Source of the DNA: Alligator mississippiensis
Taxonomy: Eukaryota; Chordata; Crocodylia; Alligatoridae
Length of the DNA: 64,000 bases
Assembly: GCF_030867095.1 (NCBI RefSeq)
Contig: NC_081827.1
Span: 217,313,810 to 217,377,809 of the forward strand
Reading direction: 5' to 3'
Shown here: in pieces, positions 24,207-35,599 of the stretch
How the letters are laid out: every line of letters starts with the position of its first letter
Position numbering within the stretch: the first letter of the stretch is position 1
Made by a program: the position numbers and the translations under genes
The notes under the pieces: model-generated
Databases searched by the model: none
The model's input: the letters and a program-made list of their open reading frames with translations, nothing else
Told to the model about the DNA's origin: nothing

Positions 24207-24774
24207 TGTGGGGGCCAAGGGGGATCCAGGAAAGGGTTGGCTGGGTTGTGGCCACAAACCCGGCACGTATAGATGGGTACTTTAGACCGCTGGACACAAA
24301 TGCGTACTGGTTCAAACAAAGATGGCTTTACTTACACTGTCGAGACGTACAGCGTAGGAAGAAAGTTAACTTCAAACTTCAGTTACAGTTTAACCGAGGA
24401 GCTCTGATTCGACGAGATATCTTTAATACAAGCATGCAGAACACGGGGGTACGTCGGGGTCAGTCGGCGATGGGGAGTCGTCAGCGGTTGATCAGTCCGC
24501 CACGTTAACTCCGAGATGGGTGCAGAGTTCTCCAACTTGGGCGGAAACTGCTCCAACCTTTTATACGGCTAGCAAGCCAATTACTAGTCACCACGTAGGA
24601 ATAATTTAGAACCGGCCAATAGTAATGTGTGAATTTGCATATGAGTGGCGGGAAACTTTCCACGCTGGGGTTCTCCACCGTGCCGAGAAATTCCCTCGTA
24701 CAAAATCTCATCGTGCCTTGTGCTAGAAAGTTCCGCTGTGCCGAGGCACTCAACCACTAAGCTCTGCTCTGACA
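24207..24774 (-). repeat. 5' LTR of the 21.5-24.8 kb element
   Basis: 568 bases, starting TGTCAGAGC on the minus strand and ending in CA. It carries a TATA box (GTATAAAAGG, 24558-24567) and a downstream TATTAAAGATAT polyadenylation-like segment. It is near-identical to the repeat at 21542-22120. Confidence 0.9.
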
Positions 24775-24779
24775 ATGCT

Positions 24780-27700
24780 TATTTGTTTGGTGTGGGAAGG
24801 GAAGAACAGTGGCAGAATTGTATTGAGGAGAAGGCTAATATGCCACAGGAAAAATTGAGCTGAATTATGGAAGGAAAGGGGAAAACTTATAATACAAGAG
24901 TGGAAGGAAATACTAAGGAGGAGAAATGTCTTGTGCTGTTGTTCAACTTCCTTTGTATACTATCAGAGAAAGCTATGTTACTGTGGGACCCACTCAGGTA
25001 GATTAAGAATCTTAGAATATAAGGTCTTTTGAGCTGGGAACTCTTCTACTTCATGTACAAAAGTATGTCAGGCACTTGCTCTCCATAAATAGAAAATAAA
25101 TCATTGAAAATGTTTCATTATTTGGAAAGCACTTTATAGATAAAGTGTCTATTTCCAATCCAACTACTACTCCAAATAGTAATATCTTCCTTTTTAATTA
25201 ATACCTTATGTTTTGAAAAAAAGATCCCAGAAGTTAAAAATGTGATAATTTATTGATTTAAATTTTTAATGCTCAAATGTTATGCCATAAGCCATTTCCT
25301 TAGCTATTTATTTTTCCAATGGAGTTGATTCTAAGTCTTTCCCCAGTGACATTTTATTTGTCACTATCCTGGGCATTATTCCAAGTCCAAAGATAGCACT
25401 GAAAATTATAGGCTCTTCCTACATAGCTTTCCTTTTTAGCAACTACATCTAGGCCCCACATTAGCAAGTTCTAACCTCTCTCCATTTTCTTCCTACACAA
25501 GCCACTCTCCAACTAGATCAAAAGTGAAATGAAATTAAACTTGCCCAATATAAATGACAAGAGAATCTATTACATAATCTAACTGAAAATAAGTTTTCCC
25601 CCCTCCGTCACTGAAATAAAACATAACTGCTTGTTTGCTTGTAGTAAGTTCTATGGTGTTCATCACTGTAGCATCTAAGTACCCCAGAAACATTAATGAA
25701 TTTATCTCCACAGCATCGCTCCATGGTGGAGAAGTTCCATTAATCCCATTTTACAAGCATAAACAGGAAACTGAGGCATAGAGAAAGTGCTATAGCCCAG
25801 AACATATAGAACATCTCTGTAAAAATAAGACACATGATATATGGGTTCTAGTTTGCCTTTCTTCCAAGGTACAGTAGTTGAGTACATAGAAGTACAAATA
25901 TTTGAGCTATGCATTTTCTAGCTTTGGAATATGGATTCCTTTAAATGAAGGAGCTCCTATTATAAAGAAATATCATTTAAATTTCCAAAATTGTAAGCAT
26001 ACCTACTATGATCTTTGATGGATACATATGTTCTACAGTTTCTGCCTTTGGTCCAAGTTCTATCTTCTATACCAAGGAAATAAGAAGCTCTTTATATAGT
26101 AACTGGAGTACAAAAGTAATCTTTGTGATGATGTTTTATCCATAAATATATTCCACTAATGGTACACGTGACATTTAGCTTGAGGACGGGGTATATCTGT
26201 CCAGCAGATAGATAATATATGTCCTCAGAGTCCTTGTTTTGTGCACCAAGGATATAAAGGGCAAGAGCACACCAACGGTACCCTGGCTTCTTCCCAAATG
26301 AGACTGAACAGAGAAAGACTGAGAAAGGTGGAAAGAAAATATGCATTTCAACAACATATCACAAGGGACTCCAGTGGCTATATACATAACTTTGCATTCT
26401 ACATCCAGATTCCACTTACCGTGACTCCAAAGCAGTGGACCAATTCAGGAAAGCCTGAATCATGCACACTACATGAATGCCAGAGTTGCTACTGCATCCA
26501 CTGCACTTTGTGCATTCGGCAACATGGTTTTGACCATGAATTGTCCAAACTCTGCAGACAAACTTCTCTCTCAGTTGTGGTAGTAGATTCCTGGGAAGGA
26601 TCCTAGCTTCTGAGGCTCAACAGTTATGCATGGACCTCACAGTCTGAAAGTTGGTGCCTGAAGTATAAACTCATCAAGTGGCCTTGTTGCCAAATAAATA
26701 TTTAATTATATTTGATACCCGATATCTTTTTCTTACATTGCAGGTGTTGCTGCGGATGGTTCTGGACACACTATGTTTACCAGATTTACATTTCTTCTTT
26801 ATAGGCAGAACCACTTTCTCCACTTAGGTAACGCATACATACATACTACATGGGCATGCACAGACAACACACACACACACACACTAATTTCTTGGTTTCC
26901 ATCAGTAGTATGTATACCAACTAATGGTTTGGTTTCTTGACCTCTACCATGGGAATCTGCAGTGCAGTTATTTTTAATCATCCAGTTGCAGACTTGAAGA
27001 GATGAGGGCCTTAATTGGAAAAAAAAAAAAAGAAAGTTGGAATGGAGCCAACCAGGTTAGTGGAAATGTGTGAAATCTTTTATTAGATCCTCCTATTCTG
27101 GAGAAGTGCCTCACTGAAGTTATGGGGGCAGCCCATGTTGGAAAGCCTGTTGAAAGTAGTATACAGTTCATCATTGTCCCCCACCTCTAAGCCCAGGGAC
27201 ATCAATACAGACATCATGGACATAGAATAGTATAAACCTGAAGGCCAAGATGTTGGAAATGCTAGGTTACATGCATGTGAAGGTATATTGAAGTCTCTTA
27301 GGTTGTCTGTGTTGGCTTGTACATCAGTAACAGTAGCCATGCTACAGTTTGCAGTATTGTGCACTATAATGCTAGAAGCAACCCCTTTAAATCAGTGCTT
27401 TGGAGTGGAAGAGCAATGGAGCAGAGTCTCGGGTCAAAGGAAAATTCAGGAGTGCCATACACTGTTTATCTTCAGATTTATCTGTCTGGCCATCTTTTTC
27501 TTACAGGTCTAGATGATAGATTGTGAAAACAGAGCACTTTTCTAGAATATGCAGTTTCCCAAAGCAAGAGGCACTTGGTGCACCTGTACACCTGGTGATA
27601 AAACTCTCAAGTTACCAACTATAACACAAGTGCTAAAATACAAGATCTACAGACTAGCCAGTTAATGGCCTCTAAAGCACTGAAGCAAACAGAATTCGCT

Positions 27701-27940
27701 GGCTGTCTTGATTAACCCCAGAATGACCTGTGAATCACAACAGCCCATCAGCTGAATATGAGCCAACAGTATGCTCTTCCTAGAAAAGAGTCAAAGTGTC
27801 CTGTGTCGTATTAACAGGAACATCACATGCAAATCAAGGGAAGGTATTCTTCTGCTGTTTGGGATTGGCTTGGGCCTTGCCTGGAGTCCAGTGTCCAGTG
27901 TCTATGGAGAGGCTGGGTGAGCAGTCCACAAACTAGCCCC
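24780..27940. other. AT-rich non-coding stretch
   Basis: No gene recognised. A 121-codon frame at 26241-26606 is Cys-rich towards its end, but has no recognisable domain and no exon signals. An (AC)n tract lies at 26866-26884. Confidence 0.6.
26866..26884. repeat. (AC)n microsatellite
   Basis: About nine AC units, following CATGCACAGACA. Confidence 0.9.
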
Positions 27941-27959
27941 ATATCCTCCTTGAATGCCA

Positions 27960-28125
27960 CTGATCCCTTTCCTCCCCCCAATCTGCTGTTCTGTTTTCTG
28001 TTTCCTGCCTTATGCTCCCTGCCCAATCAGCTGCTGTGCTTTCTGCTCTGTGCTGCCTAACCAATCCACTGCTTTGCTTTCTGATTTCTTACCTATCTGC
28101 TGCTGTGCTGCCTGTTCCCCACTGA
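27960..28125. repeat. degenerate tandem repeat, about 40-45 bp unit
   Basis: The pattern CCAATCNGCTGCTNTGCTTTCTG recurs about three to four times with drifting spacing (near 27978, 28023, 28070 and 28096). It is a CT-rich degenerate minisatellite with no coding meaning. Confidence 0.55.
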
Positions 28126-28218
28126 TTTGCCATGTGCCACACACATAGACTGTGGTGCCAATCTTGGCATGAATGCTGCAGGTGGGCTGTGCCAATTTAG
28201 ATGAAAGTCACAGTAAAG

Positions 28219-28412
28219 CAGCGGGACCCAACCATTTTGCCCTGGACAAACAGTGCACAGTCTGTTTGTGGGCTGCACCTAGCCAGTGGGCCTAATCTGG
28301 CATTTGAGGCAGGTGGAGCCAGGGCTACTATTCCCCTTCTGCCAAATTTTCTGAACTCTGGGGAGCCCTGTGGACCAGATTTAGCCCACAGGCTGAGGGT
28401 TGAGCATCCTTA
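28219..28412. mobile_element. hAT-like MITE (about 194 bp)
   Basis: Left end CAGCGGGACCCAACC and right end GGTTGAGCATCCTTA form an imperfect inverted pair of the common CAGGGGT..CAACC type. The flanks CAGTAAAG and GTGTAAAG agree at six of eight positions, as an aged 8-bp duplication would. The interior includes GTGGGCTGCACC and CCAGATTTAGCCCACAGG, the sort of diverged complementary segments typical of this MITE type. Confidence 0.6.
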
Positions 28413-28420
28413 GTGTAAAG

Positions 28421-28970
28421 TATAAGAGGAAATGCTTAATACAGTGTTAAACTTGACATTATGACAGTTACAGAAAAAATCTGATTTCTTCACCTTCATT
28501 CTACAGTTGAATCAAGAACTGCTTCAAAAATTTCTTGACTGCTTTTCACAGTTAACTAATATATTGAGGGTTAAAATGAGCAATCAATTATGATTACACA
28601 CTGAATTACAATTAGAAAACATTTAATCATCTACTTGGGTGAAATGTTTAGAGTGCTAAGTCAGAATATACTTCTTCAAAAAAGTAGAGGCTGCAAAAGC
28701 AATTAAACAAAGAAGAAACCAAGAAATAAATCTCAAGAACATAATTAACAAGAATAGTACCGACTATACTGACCAGCTCAATTGTCCCCCACTTGTTTCT
28801 ATCCTATTTTTTTCAAACCACCTTTAAGTTGCCACTATCCCATTAGGTCTTTCCCACTTCCCAGTCTTTGGGCTTCCTAGCCCTGTAAGCGTCACAGCCC
28901 ATACTCTAAATATTTTGCATAAGCTACCTCTATTTACTACTTAAACTTTTAGAATCTCAGTTCAAGATCT
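28421..28970. other. AT-rich non-coding stretch
   Basis: Nothing recognisable between the MITE and the LINE. Confidence 0.55.
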
Positions 28971-28971
28971 C

Positions 28972-29515
28972 TTGAAAGTGCTCCTTCCACTATGCATTGA
29001 TGGTGGAGCTACCTTTAAGGAGTGTTGTTCCATCCTTGGACCTCGGAGGGATGGCTCCTTTTGTGCTTGGCCCATATGTAAGTTTGGTTGCGCTAAAGAA
29101 ACTATGTATGTTGTGGCTATCAAGAAACTTTTGAATCTTTTTTACATATTTTATCCTCCTGGTCTTTCACTGAAATTTTTCTCTGTCTCTCAGCTTTAAT
29201 ATGGCGATAAGCGTCTTGCTTTGTATTGGAGCTGATGTCATTCTGCCAAGCTTTGAAGGCTCTTGTTTGTTTGTTTTTGTCAATGAGAGCTTGAATTTCC
29301 CTATCACTCTCATTGAACCAGTCCTAAGGTTTCTTTGTGAAGCCTAGAGACTCTTTGCTCATCTCATGGGTGTCTTTTTTGAGGCTCTCCTTAGTGATCA
29401 ATGGTGTCGAGATCAACAGGGAGGTTGGAGAATTTCTCACTGAAACACTGCTAGAAATGATTGCTCTTAGCTGTGTCTTTCAAGCACTCAATATTGAACT
29501 GAGATTCTAACGTCA
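28972..29515 (-). pseudogene. inverted endonuclease-RT linker segment of LINE
   Basis: On the minus strand this piece spans the end of the endonuclease (FNIECLKDTAKSNHF), the linker (DWFNESDREIQALID) and the pre-RT region up to WKEHFQ. It parallels KNKWWEGEAKDIQHLADLHN and HWKECFEDLLN of the copy at 50 kb. Stops and frame changes interrupt it. Confidence 0.8.
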
Positions 29516-29519
29516 AAGA

Positions 29520-31275
29520 CCATACCATCAAAGTCATTCCACACTATTAAGGACTACCTTGCAGATCCACCAACTTATCAAGAGGCCTTGAAAGCCATTA
29601 AGCAGATTATGAAGAACAAAGCACATGATCTTGATGGAACACCAACTGAAATTTATAAGCAAAGTGGAAAAAAGCTCACCAACTATACATCATTATTTTT
29701 AATATCTGGAAACAGTAACATAGTCATGGTGATTTGAGAGATGCCAGAATTGTTACAATATTCAAGAAAGGAGATAGGATTGCAGCAGTTACTGTGGTAC
29801 AGCACTTCTGTCCATATCTGGGAAAATCCTCACCCACATTCACTTCAACATATTAATTTCCCTCATTGAGGGGATTCTACCCAAGTCCCAATGTAGTTTC
29901 AGACCACTCAGAGTTACAATAGATAGGAATTACTAGACAGCAGAAGTACCATTAGAAACAATGAGGTCTTTACATTACCTTCACTGACGTGACTAAGGCC
30001 TTTGATTCAAATCAACAGAGAGACTCCATGGAAGATTTTAATGAGATCTGGATGATGCCTACCAAAATGTGTTACCATTATCAGACTCCTTCATGATGTA
30101 ATAACAGTGACAGTCCTAAGCAGAAATAGACACCTTCACTATTGGAACTGGAGTCAAACAAGGATATGTGATTGAACCAGAACTCTTTCCCATCTATATT
30201 ACAGCAATTCCTCATCTCATTGGTAAGAGGCTTCCATTTGAAGTAATTTTCCAAAACTGTATGGACAGGAATCTCTTTAACATTAACCAATTCCACCTGC
30301 ATTACTGATCTTCAATACGCTGATGACTGTGCTCTGTGTGCTGACTCAACTCTAGGTCACTCTTGATTATGAAGCTTTATGAATTGCTTGAACTCATTGT
30401 GAACCCCACAAAAACCAAGATCCTTTACCAACCCACCCCAAACCAACCAACTGTTTCCTCAAACACTGCAATTAAAGAGCAACTCTTGGAGTATGTTGAG
30501 CATTTCCCCAACCTGGGTAGCCATCTTTCCCAAAAAGTAAACATAAATGATGATATTCAACACCAGATAAAATCTGCCAGTACTGCCTTCAGATGTCTCC
30601 AAAATCATGTCTTCAATGATCATAGCATCAGGACCCAAACCAAGCTTCTTGCCTGCCAGGCTATTGCTATTCCTACTCTGTTGCATGCATGTGAAACTTG
30701 GACAACATATTGGAAAACAACTGAAAGCTTTATAATGTTATCATCAATGATTTCTTTAGACAATCCACCATATCAACTGGAAAGACAGAAGCCAGTGTTC
30801 TGGCTCAAGCAAACACCATCAGCACTGAAGCAAAGTTTATATGGTACCAGCTCCTTTGGACAGGACATGTCATAAGGATGCCTGACAACCAGCCCCCCAA
30901 ACAGAGCCTATACTGCCAAATTGCCCCAGGTCACTGCTCTACAAGTGGGGAAAAAGAAGAGACACCTTAACGGCCAATCTGAAATGTTACATTAACATCA
31001 ATATTTGGGAGACTCAAGAGCTAAGTCATTCCCAATGACACCACGATGTACAAGGCATTGAACATTTCAAGTTAACTCACCTCACTATGGAGGTAGAGAG
31101 ATGAAAGAAAGGGAAAGAGCTGTGACCCAACATCACCAGGATCTACTCCTTCCTCCCAGAACTATTTGCCATATCTGCAATGAAAGATAAAGATCTCATA
31201 TCAGTTTCCTCAATCATCTGTAAATTCATTGATGACTTTCCTATTTACTGGGAGACTGTGGTTTTATAATGAGGG
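29520..31275 (+). pseudogene. LINE reverse transcriptase and C-terminal domain remnant
   Basis: The longest open piece, 30363-30875, covers VNPTKTKILYQPTPNQP, HFPNLGSHLSQKVNINDDIQ, AFRCLQNHVFNDHSIRTQTK and CETWTTYWKTTESF, the thumb and C-terminal region of this LINE group. Downstream come WTGHVIRMPDNQPPKQ (about 30855-30905) and a Cys/His-bearing TICHICNE...SFLNHL segment near 31170-31220, resembling the terminal zinc-finger-like motif of the family. The catalytic YADD is intact at 30313-30327, but the frame is not continuous. Confidence 0.85.
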
Positions 31276-31975
31276 ACTACCAACAATTCACTTTAGGCTG
31301 ACATTTGGCATCACTGTGCTCTTAGACCAGTGTTATTGCTTCCTCCTTTCCTCTTATGCTGATGTTTATCCACCCTATGCAAAGTATGTGTTCTCTCTAC
31401 AGTTATAGAGGATAAGATTAAAAGGAACTGCCATACAAATTACTTTCCTTCATCTAACAGACTTTTAAAGGGCCAAGGCCAACAAACCTCAGGAAGATAT
31501 ATGAAATTTTAATCTTAGATTCAAGACAGAAATGTAAGTTCTTAAATGAGCTTTCCAGACCCTTCTCCATAGCATATATGATCCCATTAGTTATTAGAAT
31601 AGACTTCTACAATAGAGTATAAAATGAAACCATACAGATCAGAATCTGTTCAGAGATAGTTATACTGGTATCTACATACCAGTAAGAAAAGAAGAATTCC
31701 TGAGATCTAAAGACATCTGATCCCTCCTGTGCCCTGGGACAAACCATTTATAATCTCTGCTGCAACTTTCCTAGCTAAGGATTGTAGCAAGTAACAACTT
31801 TTAAATAAGCATATTTTGTTTTATCATATAAAACTCTGTTATTATGAATTGCTATACATTTTTTATTTAATAATCTGAGCTACACAAACAAATAGTGATT
31901 TCTTTAGAGAAAAATTAATTTGATAATTTTGCTCTCATTCAATCAGCACTAAAGCAATGTAAAATTAAAAGGACT
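31276..31975. other. AT-rich non-coding stretch
   Basis: Nothing recognisable. Confidence 0.55.
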
Positions 31976-31979
31976 GGCA

Positions 31980-32115
31980 TTTTGTTGTAGCCACTCTGGT
32001 CCAGAAAATATATGAGGCAAGATGGGGGGGGGAGGAGGGGGGGGGGAAGTTGTGATATCTTTTAATGGATCAACTGCATAGTTGGGAAAGATTTTGTGCC
32101 CAAAAGTAAAACCCA
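31980..32115 (+). repeat. short interspersed repeat copy (family not named)
   Basis: TTGTAGCCACTCTGGTCCAG, then GAGGCAAGATGGG, an expanded G-rich run (32023-32046), and ATATCTTTTAATGGATCAAC with TGCATAGTTGGG. I recognise this order of segments as a repeat common in reptile genomes. The second half is shared with 11360-11420. Confidence 0.5.
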
Positions 32116-32187
32116 TCTATATTCCAAATAATGTGGAAATGAAAGTTATTGAATGCCCTCAAATTCCTTTTGTCATATGTAGTAGAG

Positions 32188-32666
32188 CAGTGATCTCCAA
32201 CCTTTTTCAGCACAAGATCACTTTTTGAATTAAAGTGCAACCCAAGATCTACCTGAGTCACTCCCCCTGCCTGCCCAGCGGCAAGACATGCGTGGCGTCA
32301 CGCCACTCCCAGGGCAACTGCAGTGGGGCTTGGGGCTCAGAGACCAGCATGCAGTGGCAGCCACCTCTGCCCCATGCACAAACTGGCGGGGCATGTGCCC
32401 CCCAGGTCTCTGCCAAGTGCACATAGTGACGAAAGCCCTCCCCCCCGTCCCATCACCCAGCCCGGCCAGGGTCTCACTCAAATAGCCCCTGCCCCACACT
32501 CCCTCCCTCCCTCACCATGGGGGCCTCGATCTGCCCCCACCCCGCACCCCTTCCCTCCCCCACAAACTGACCTGCTGGGCAGTTTGTGTGGGAGGGAAGG
32601 GAAGGGGGCACGATCAGACCCCAATTGACTACCAGTCAGTCGCAATCTACCAGTTGGTGACTACTG
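32188..32666. mobile_element. hAT MITE (479 bp)
   Basis: The left end CAGTGATCTCCAACC and the right end GGTGACTACTG are imperfect inverted repeats (CAGT.RTC.CCAACC). The flanks TAGTAGAG (32180-32187) and CAGTAGAG (32667-32674) differ at one of eight positions, consistent with an aged hAT duplication. The interior is GC-rich and non-coding, with GATCTACC and CAATCTACCAG near the two ends. Confidence 0.8.
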
Positions 32667-33255
32667 CAGTAGAGAATCCTGACATATGCAATGGATATAC
32701 TTTTTCATCTATCATCGCTACAGAGTATTTAGGGTAAATAAGAGTTCAGTTAACTTCATTAACTTCAATGGGACCTGAGTTTCATCTTTAACACTTTATC
32801 CAAAGCATCCAGACAGTATATAATAAAGAGATACTTTGAGGAAGTTCAAAAAATGTAAGTTCACTGTCATTCTTAAGAAGAGTGTAAATTCACAGGCAAT
32901 GTATCAAGTGAAGAGAGGTTCAAATACAACACTTGGCATCTATTGCATATTCACAGCATGCCATGCTGTATTTTAAATTAACTTGAATATTTTAAGTAGT
33001 TTGATTACATTTCATTTCCTCCACTGGAGTTCATCTTGTCCTCTCAGTTTTGGCCTTAAAAAATAACCAAGGAAGGTTTACAAATGACCATCAAGAAACA
33101 AACATTAAAAACCGTGCACTATAACAGTGCACAAAAAGTACACTATAATACTTTTTGCAGTATGATGGTGACCATTCTGCTAGAGAAACTGTCAATGGAA
33201 GTAATTCTTCTATTTATACGTACATATGTACTGTGAATTAAAAATAATCCCTAAT
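32667..33255. other. AT-rich non-coding stretch
   Basis: Nothing recognisable. Confidence 0.55.
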
Positions 33256-33259
33256 ACAG

Positions 33260-33722
33260 CCCTTCCACAGGTGCAGGTAAAGGCACAATGGAAGAAACAA
33301 GTTCCTGTGGCTGGGAGGTCCCTCACCTGATGGGGCTGCCAGCCATAGGGGCTCCTCAGGGGTCCCCACAGCAGGGAAATGGCAGCTGATGGGGGTGCAT
33401 GGAGCAACCCTGCAACTGGGACATTGTGTCAGCTGTAGTCTTGCAGCTGCAAGGGTCCATAGAGTGCCCCTGAGGCCTGAGGCTAGGAGCTCGGATCAGC
33501 TGACAGGTCACCTAGCCATAGGACCCTTGGCCAAATGTTCAATTAACAGCATGATAAGAAGCAGCTACAACGTTATTACACCTATTCTATGGAATAACTT
33601 TGTAACGTGTTCCTCTTTTTAGCAAGCCATTAATTGATTGAATGTGTGGCCGGATGACTATTTATGACGTGATTAACTGGTTTGTCACGCCTAAAATGTA
33701 ACGTTCAGATGGGGCCATACGA
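33260..33722. repeat. probable DNA-transposon relic with GC-rich interior
   Basis: The right border reads GTAACGTTCAGATGGGGCCA. Reverse-complemented this is TGGCCCCATCTGAACG, similar to the tip seen at 35580-35596 (TGGCCACATCCAGATG). The interior 33262-33520 is GC-rich against AT-rich flanks. No left tip or duplication was found, so class and left limit are uncertain. Confidence 0.35.
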
Positions 33723-35120
33723 TCATCACTCACTTGCAAACTAGGTTCTAAAGAGTTTGTATTACTTACTGAATATATACATTGTTTGAAAAATTAGCTA
33801 TTACAGCATTAAAACTTTATTTCATTTGCATTTTTCATCCAGATGAGAGCCAGATAGAATTGCATTTTTGACAAATGACATAGTCTGATCACAATATTAC
33901 TCTACAGTTCTGATCACAGAAGAAGTATTCTTTGTTCTACAGCTGCCCTTGACATAAATTGTTCCGGAATACAATAAATTTGTCATACCATGTGGAAGAA
34001 AATCACACATTAATAACTCATGTCCTCTTACTGATTACTTTGTTCTAGTTTCATTAACTTAAAAATAAAAAGATATTTATTTTGTGTGTTATTAAAGAGC
34101 TGGCCAATACTTGATTTTTTTTTTTTATTGTTATACTGGAGGTTGGCAGCTCAAATTAGAATATTCAATCGCAATTTCAATTCTTAAAAAAAATAATTGG
34201 AACATCCCTTAAAGTCAGTCAGTGCAGAAGGAATCACTTAAAGCAAACCCTAGCCAGAGTTTTCATCTTTCTGATGAGCAGAAATCCTGGTTTTCTCTTA
34301 TTTAAAAAAATGCCAATTTCTTGTTTAAAAAGTAACCCCAGCTCCACACTTTTCCATGATTAAAATGAAACACCACAAATATATACATACTATATACATT
34401 AGAGGTGTTTTATTTAAATCATGGGAAAATGTGGATTTGGGGTTACTATTTTTTTAACAGAAAATTGGGGGGGTTTTGTATTTTTTTTTAAATCAAAGAA
34501 AACGAGGACCCTGCTGATAAGATATGGGGAAAGAGGCAAGGAAGATAATTTTAGGAGGAACACCACCCAAGGCTATCAAGCAGTCTGGCTGGCTCATGAT
34601 ATACTTTTTTATATAAAGCCATTATGAATCAAATAAAAACTTGGAGTTGGTGGTATAAAATATGCATGTATTAGAAAACAGCATCTAGTGGGGAACTTCC
34701 ATCAGAGTACATATTTTATGGCACTGAACAAAGAGTATTACAAGACTGATTGCATAAAATGTTTTTTGAAATCACAATGAAGTATTATTATCAACACCAA
34801 TTAAAATATTTTTAGTTGAATTCAATTCAATGCTTCCATTTCCATTGGTACAGATTTGACATCTTTCTTGGTACAGATATATTACTGTGTATAAAGATAA
34901 AATATTTAGTGCAACTACCAAGGAATGCTTCCATAAATGTTATGATTGCATCGTTACAAAAAAGCTTCAGTGCACAATAATAGTACCAGTAGCAGATCAT
35001 CAAAAATGGCAGGTTAAAGATCTTCATCTGTAAAGTCTATCTTCATGGCCAATTTTCAAAGGACCTAATGATGCCACTATTGTTTTGTTGTTCCCCTAAT
35101 CTAGCAAAATCTTATTAAAG
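33723..35120. other. AT-rich non-coding stretch
   Basis: No gene or repeat recognised. Frames are short. Confidence 0.6.
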
Positions 35121-35124
35121 GCTC

Positions 35125-35596
35125 AAACAGCACTTTCCTACATGCAGGGGCATGCGCTTGCAGCAGCAAAAATAGTAGTGGCACAAATTTATGCCACTAC
35201 TTTTTGCTGCAGTGCACACCCCTGCATGTGCACTTTGTTATAGGGCAAATTGCCCCACTTCGGGAAAACTGCCCTTTCCCCGCTCCTCCCAGCTCCTATC
35301 ATGCTGGATAAGCCAGGGGACATAAAGGAGTGGAAACACTCTGGCCAGCAGCCAGAGCATCTCCTGGGAGGACCAAACTTCTGTGTCTGCCAGTGCACGC
35401 TCCTCTAATGTGCTTTTCGTGCCTTTATTTATTTATTTTTTTTGCTATTGGGATTTCCCAGTAGCAAAACTTGCCCCTGCACTGCAAAATTGCAGCATAG
35501 GGACACATTTTAATGTCCCAAGCATACGGTTTGTGGTGCCATAAAGAAGTTTGCAGTACCACAAACTGCACATGCCTGCACATCTGGATGTGGCCA
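35125..35596. mobile_element. probable MITE with terminal hairpin
   Basis: The segment is bounded on the right by GCACATCTGGATGTGGCCA (tip TGGCCACATCCAGATG when reversed), a tip type also seen near 33716 and, as GCATCCAGATGAGC, near 40161. The left part folds into a strong hairpin (35141-35228). A smaller inverted repeat around TTTGTGGT/ACCACAAA lies near 35530-35570. No coding capacity. I could not find a convincing flanking duplication. Confidence 0.45.
35141..35228. repeat. near-palindromic hairpin
   Basis: CATGCAGGGGCATGCG...GTAGTGGCA (35141-35183) is followed after an 8-base loop by TGCCACTACTTTTTGCTGC...CCCCTGCATG (35192-35228). The arms pair almost fully with a few bulges. It is most simply a MITE foldback. 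I do not claim a microRNA. Confidence 0.85.
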
Positions 35597-35599
35597 TAG

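Larger units (their letters stand above)
21542..24774 (-). mobile_element. LTR retroelement fossil with two LTRs, non-autonomous
   Basis: A 3.2-kb element bounded by two TG...CA direct repeats and by an exact 5-bp duplication, ATGCT (21537-21541 and 24775-24779). The TATA box, polyadenylation-like signal, primer-binding-like site and polypurine tract all place it on the minus strand. The internal region is only about 2.1 kb. It holds a gag-like frame and nothing I can recognise as protease, reverse transcriptase, integrase or envelope. The two LTRs differ at roughly 24 positions over about 568 aligned bases by hand count, plus one indel, so the insertion is of moderate age. Superfamily (Ty3-like or retrovirus-like) not decided. 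Confidence 0.85.
28972..31275 (+). mobile_element. LINE (jockey/L2/CR1 group) with inverted 5' segment
   Basis: The plus-strand segment from about 29520 encodes decayed reverse transcriptase: NKAHDLDGTPTEIYK near 29620, a TKAFDS motif near 29990, LQYADDCALCAD at about 30310-30345 and then the C-terminal region. The preceding part, 28972-29515, reads in the opposite direction: DWFNESDREIQALIDKNKQ, AFKAWQNDISSNTKQDAYRH, then a segment ending RSKDGTTLLKGSSTINA.WKEHFQ. In the LINE that segment comes directly before the start of the plus-strand part, so the copy carries a 5' inversion. The family is the same as at 48.2-53.6 kb. I do not name it. Many frame breaks are present. Confidence 0.85.

Noticed and set aside
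26241-26606. 121-codon frame with a CHECQSCYCIHCTLC-like Cys/His cluster, considered as a zinc-binding exon
   Set aside because: Spacing fits no zinc-finger family I know, there are no convincing splice sites at sensible positions, and composition equals the surroundings.
35141-35228. MicroRNA precursor
   Set aside because: The hairpin is better explained as a foldback in a repeat. No evidence of conservation or expression can be drawn from sequence alone.
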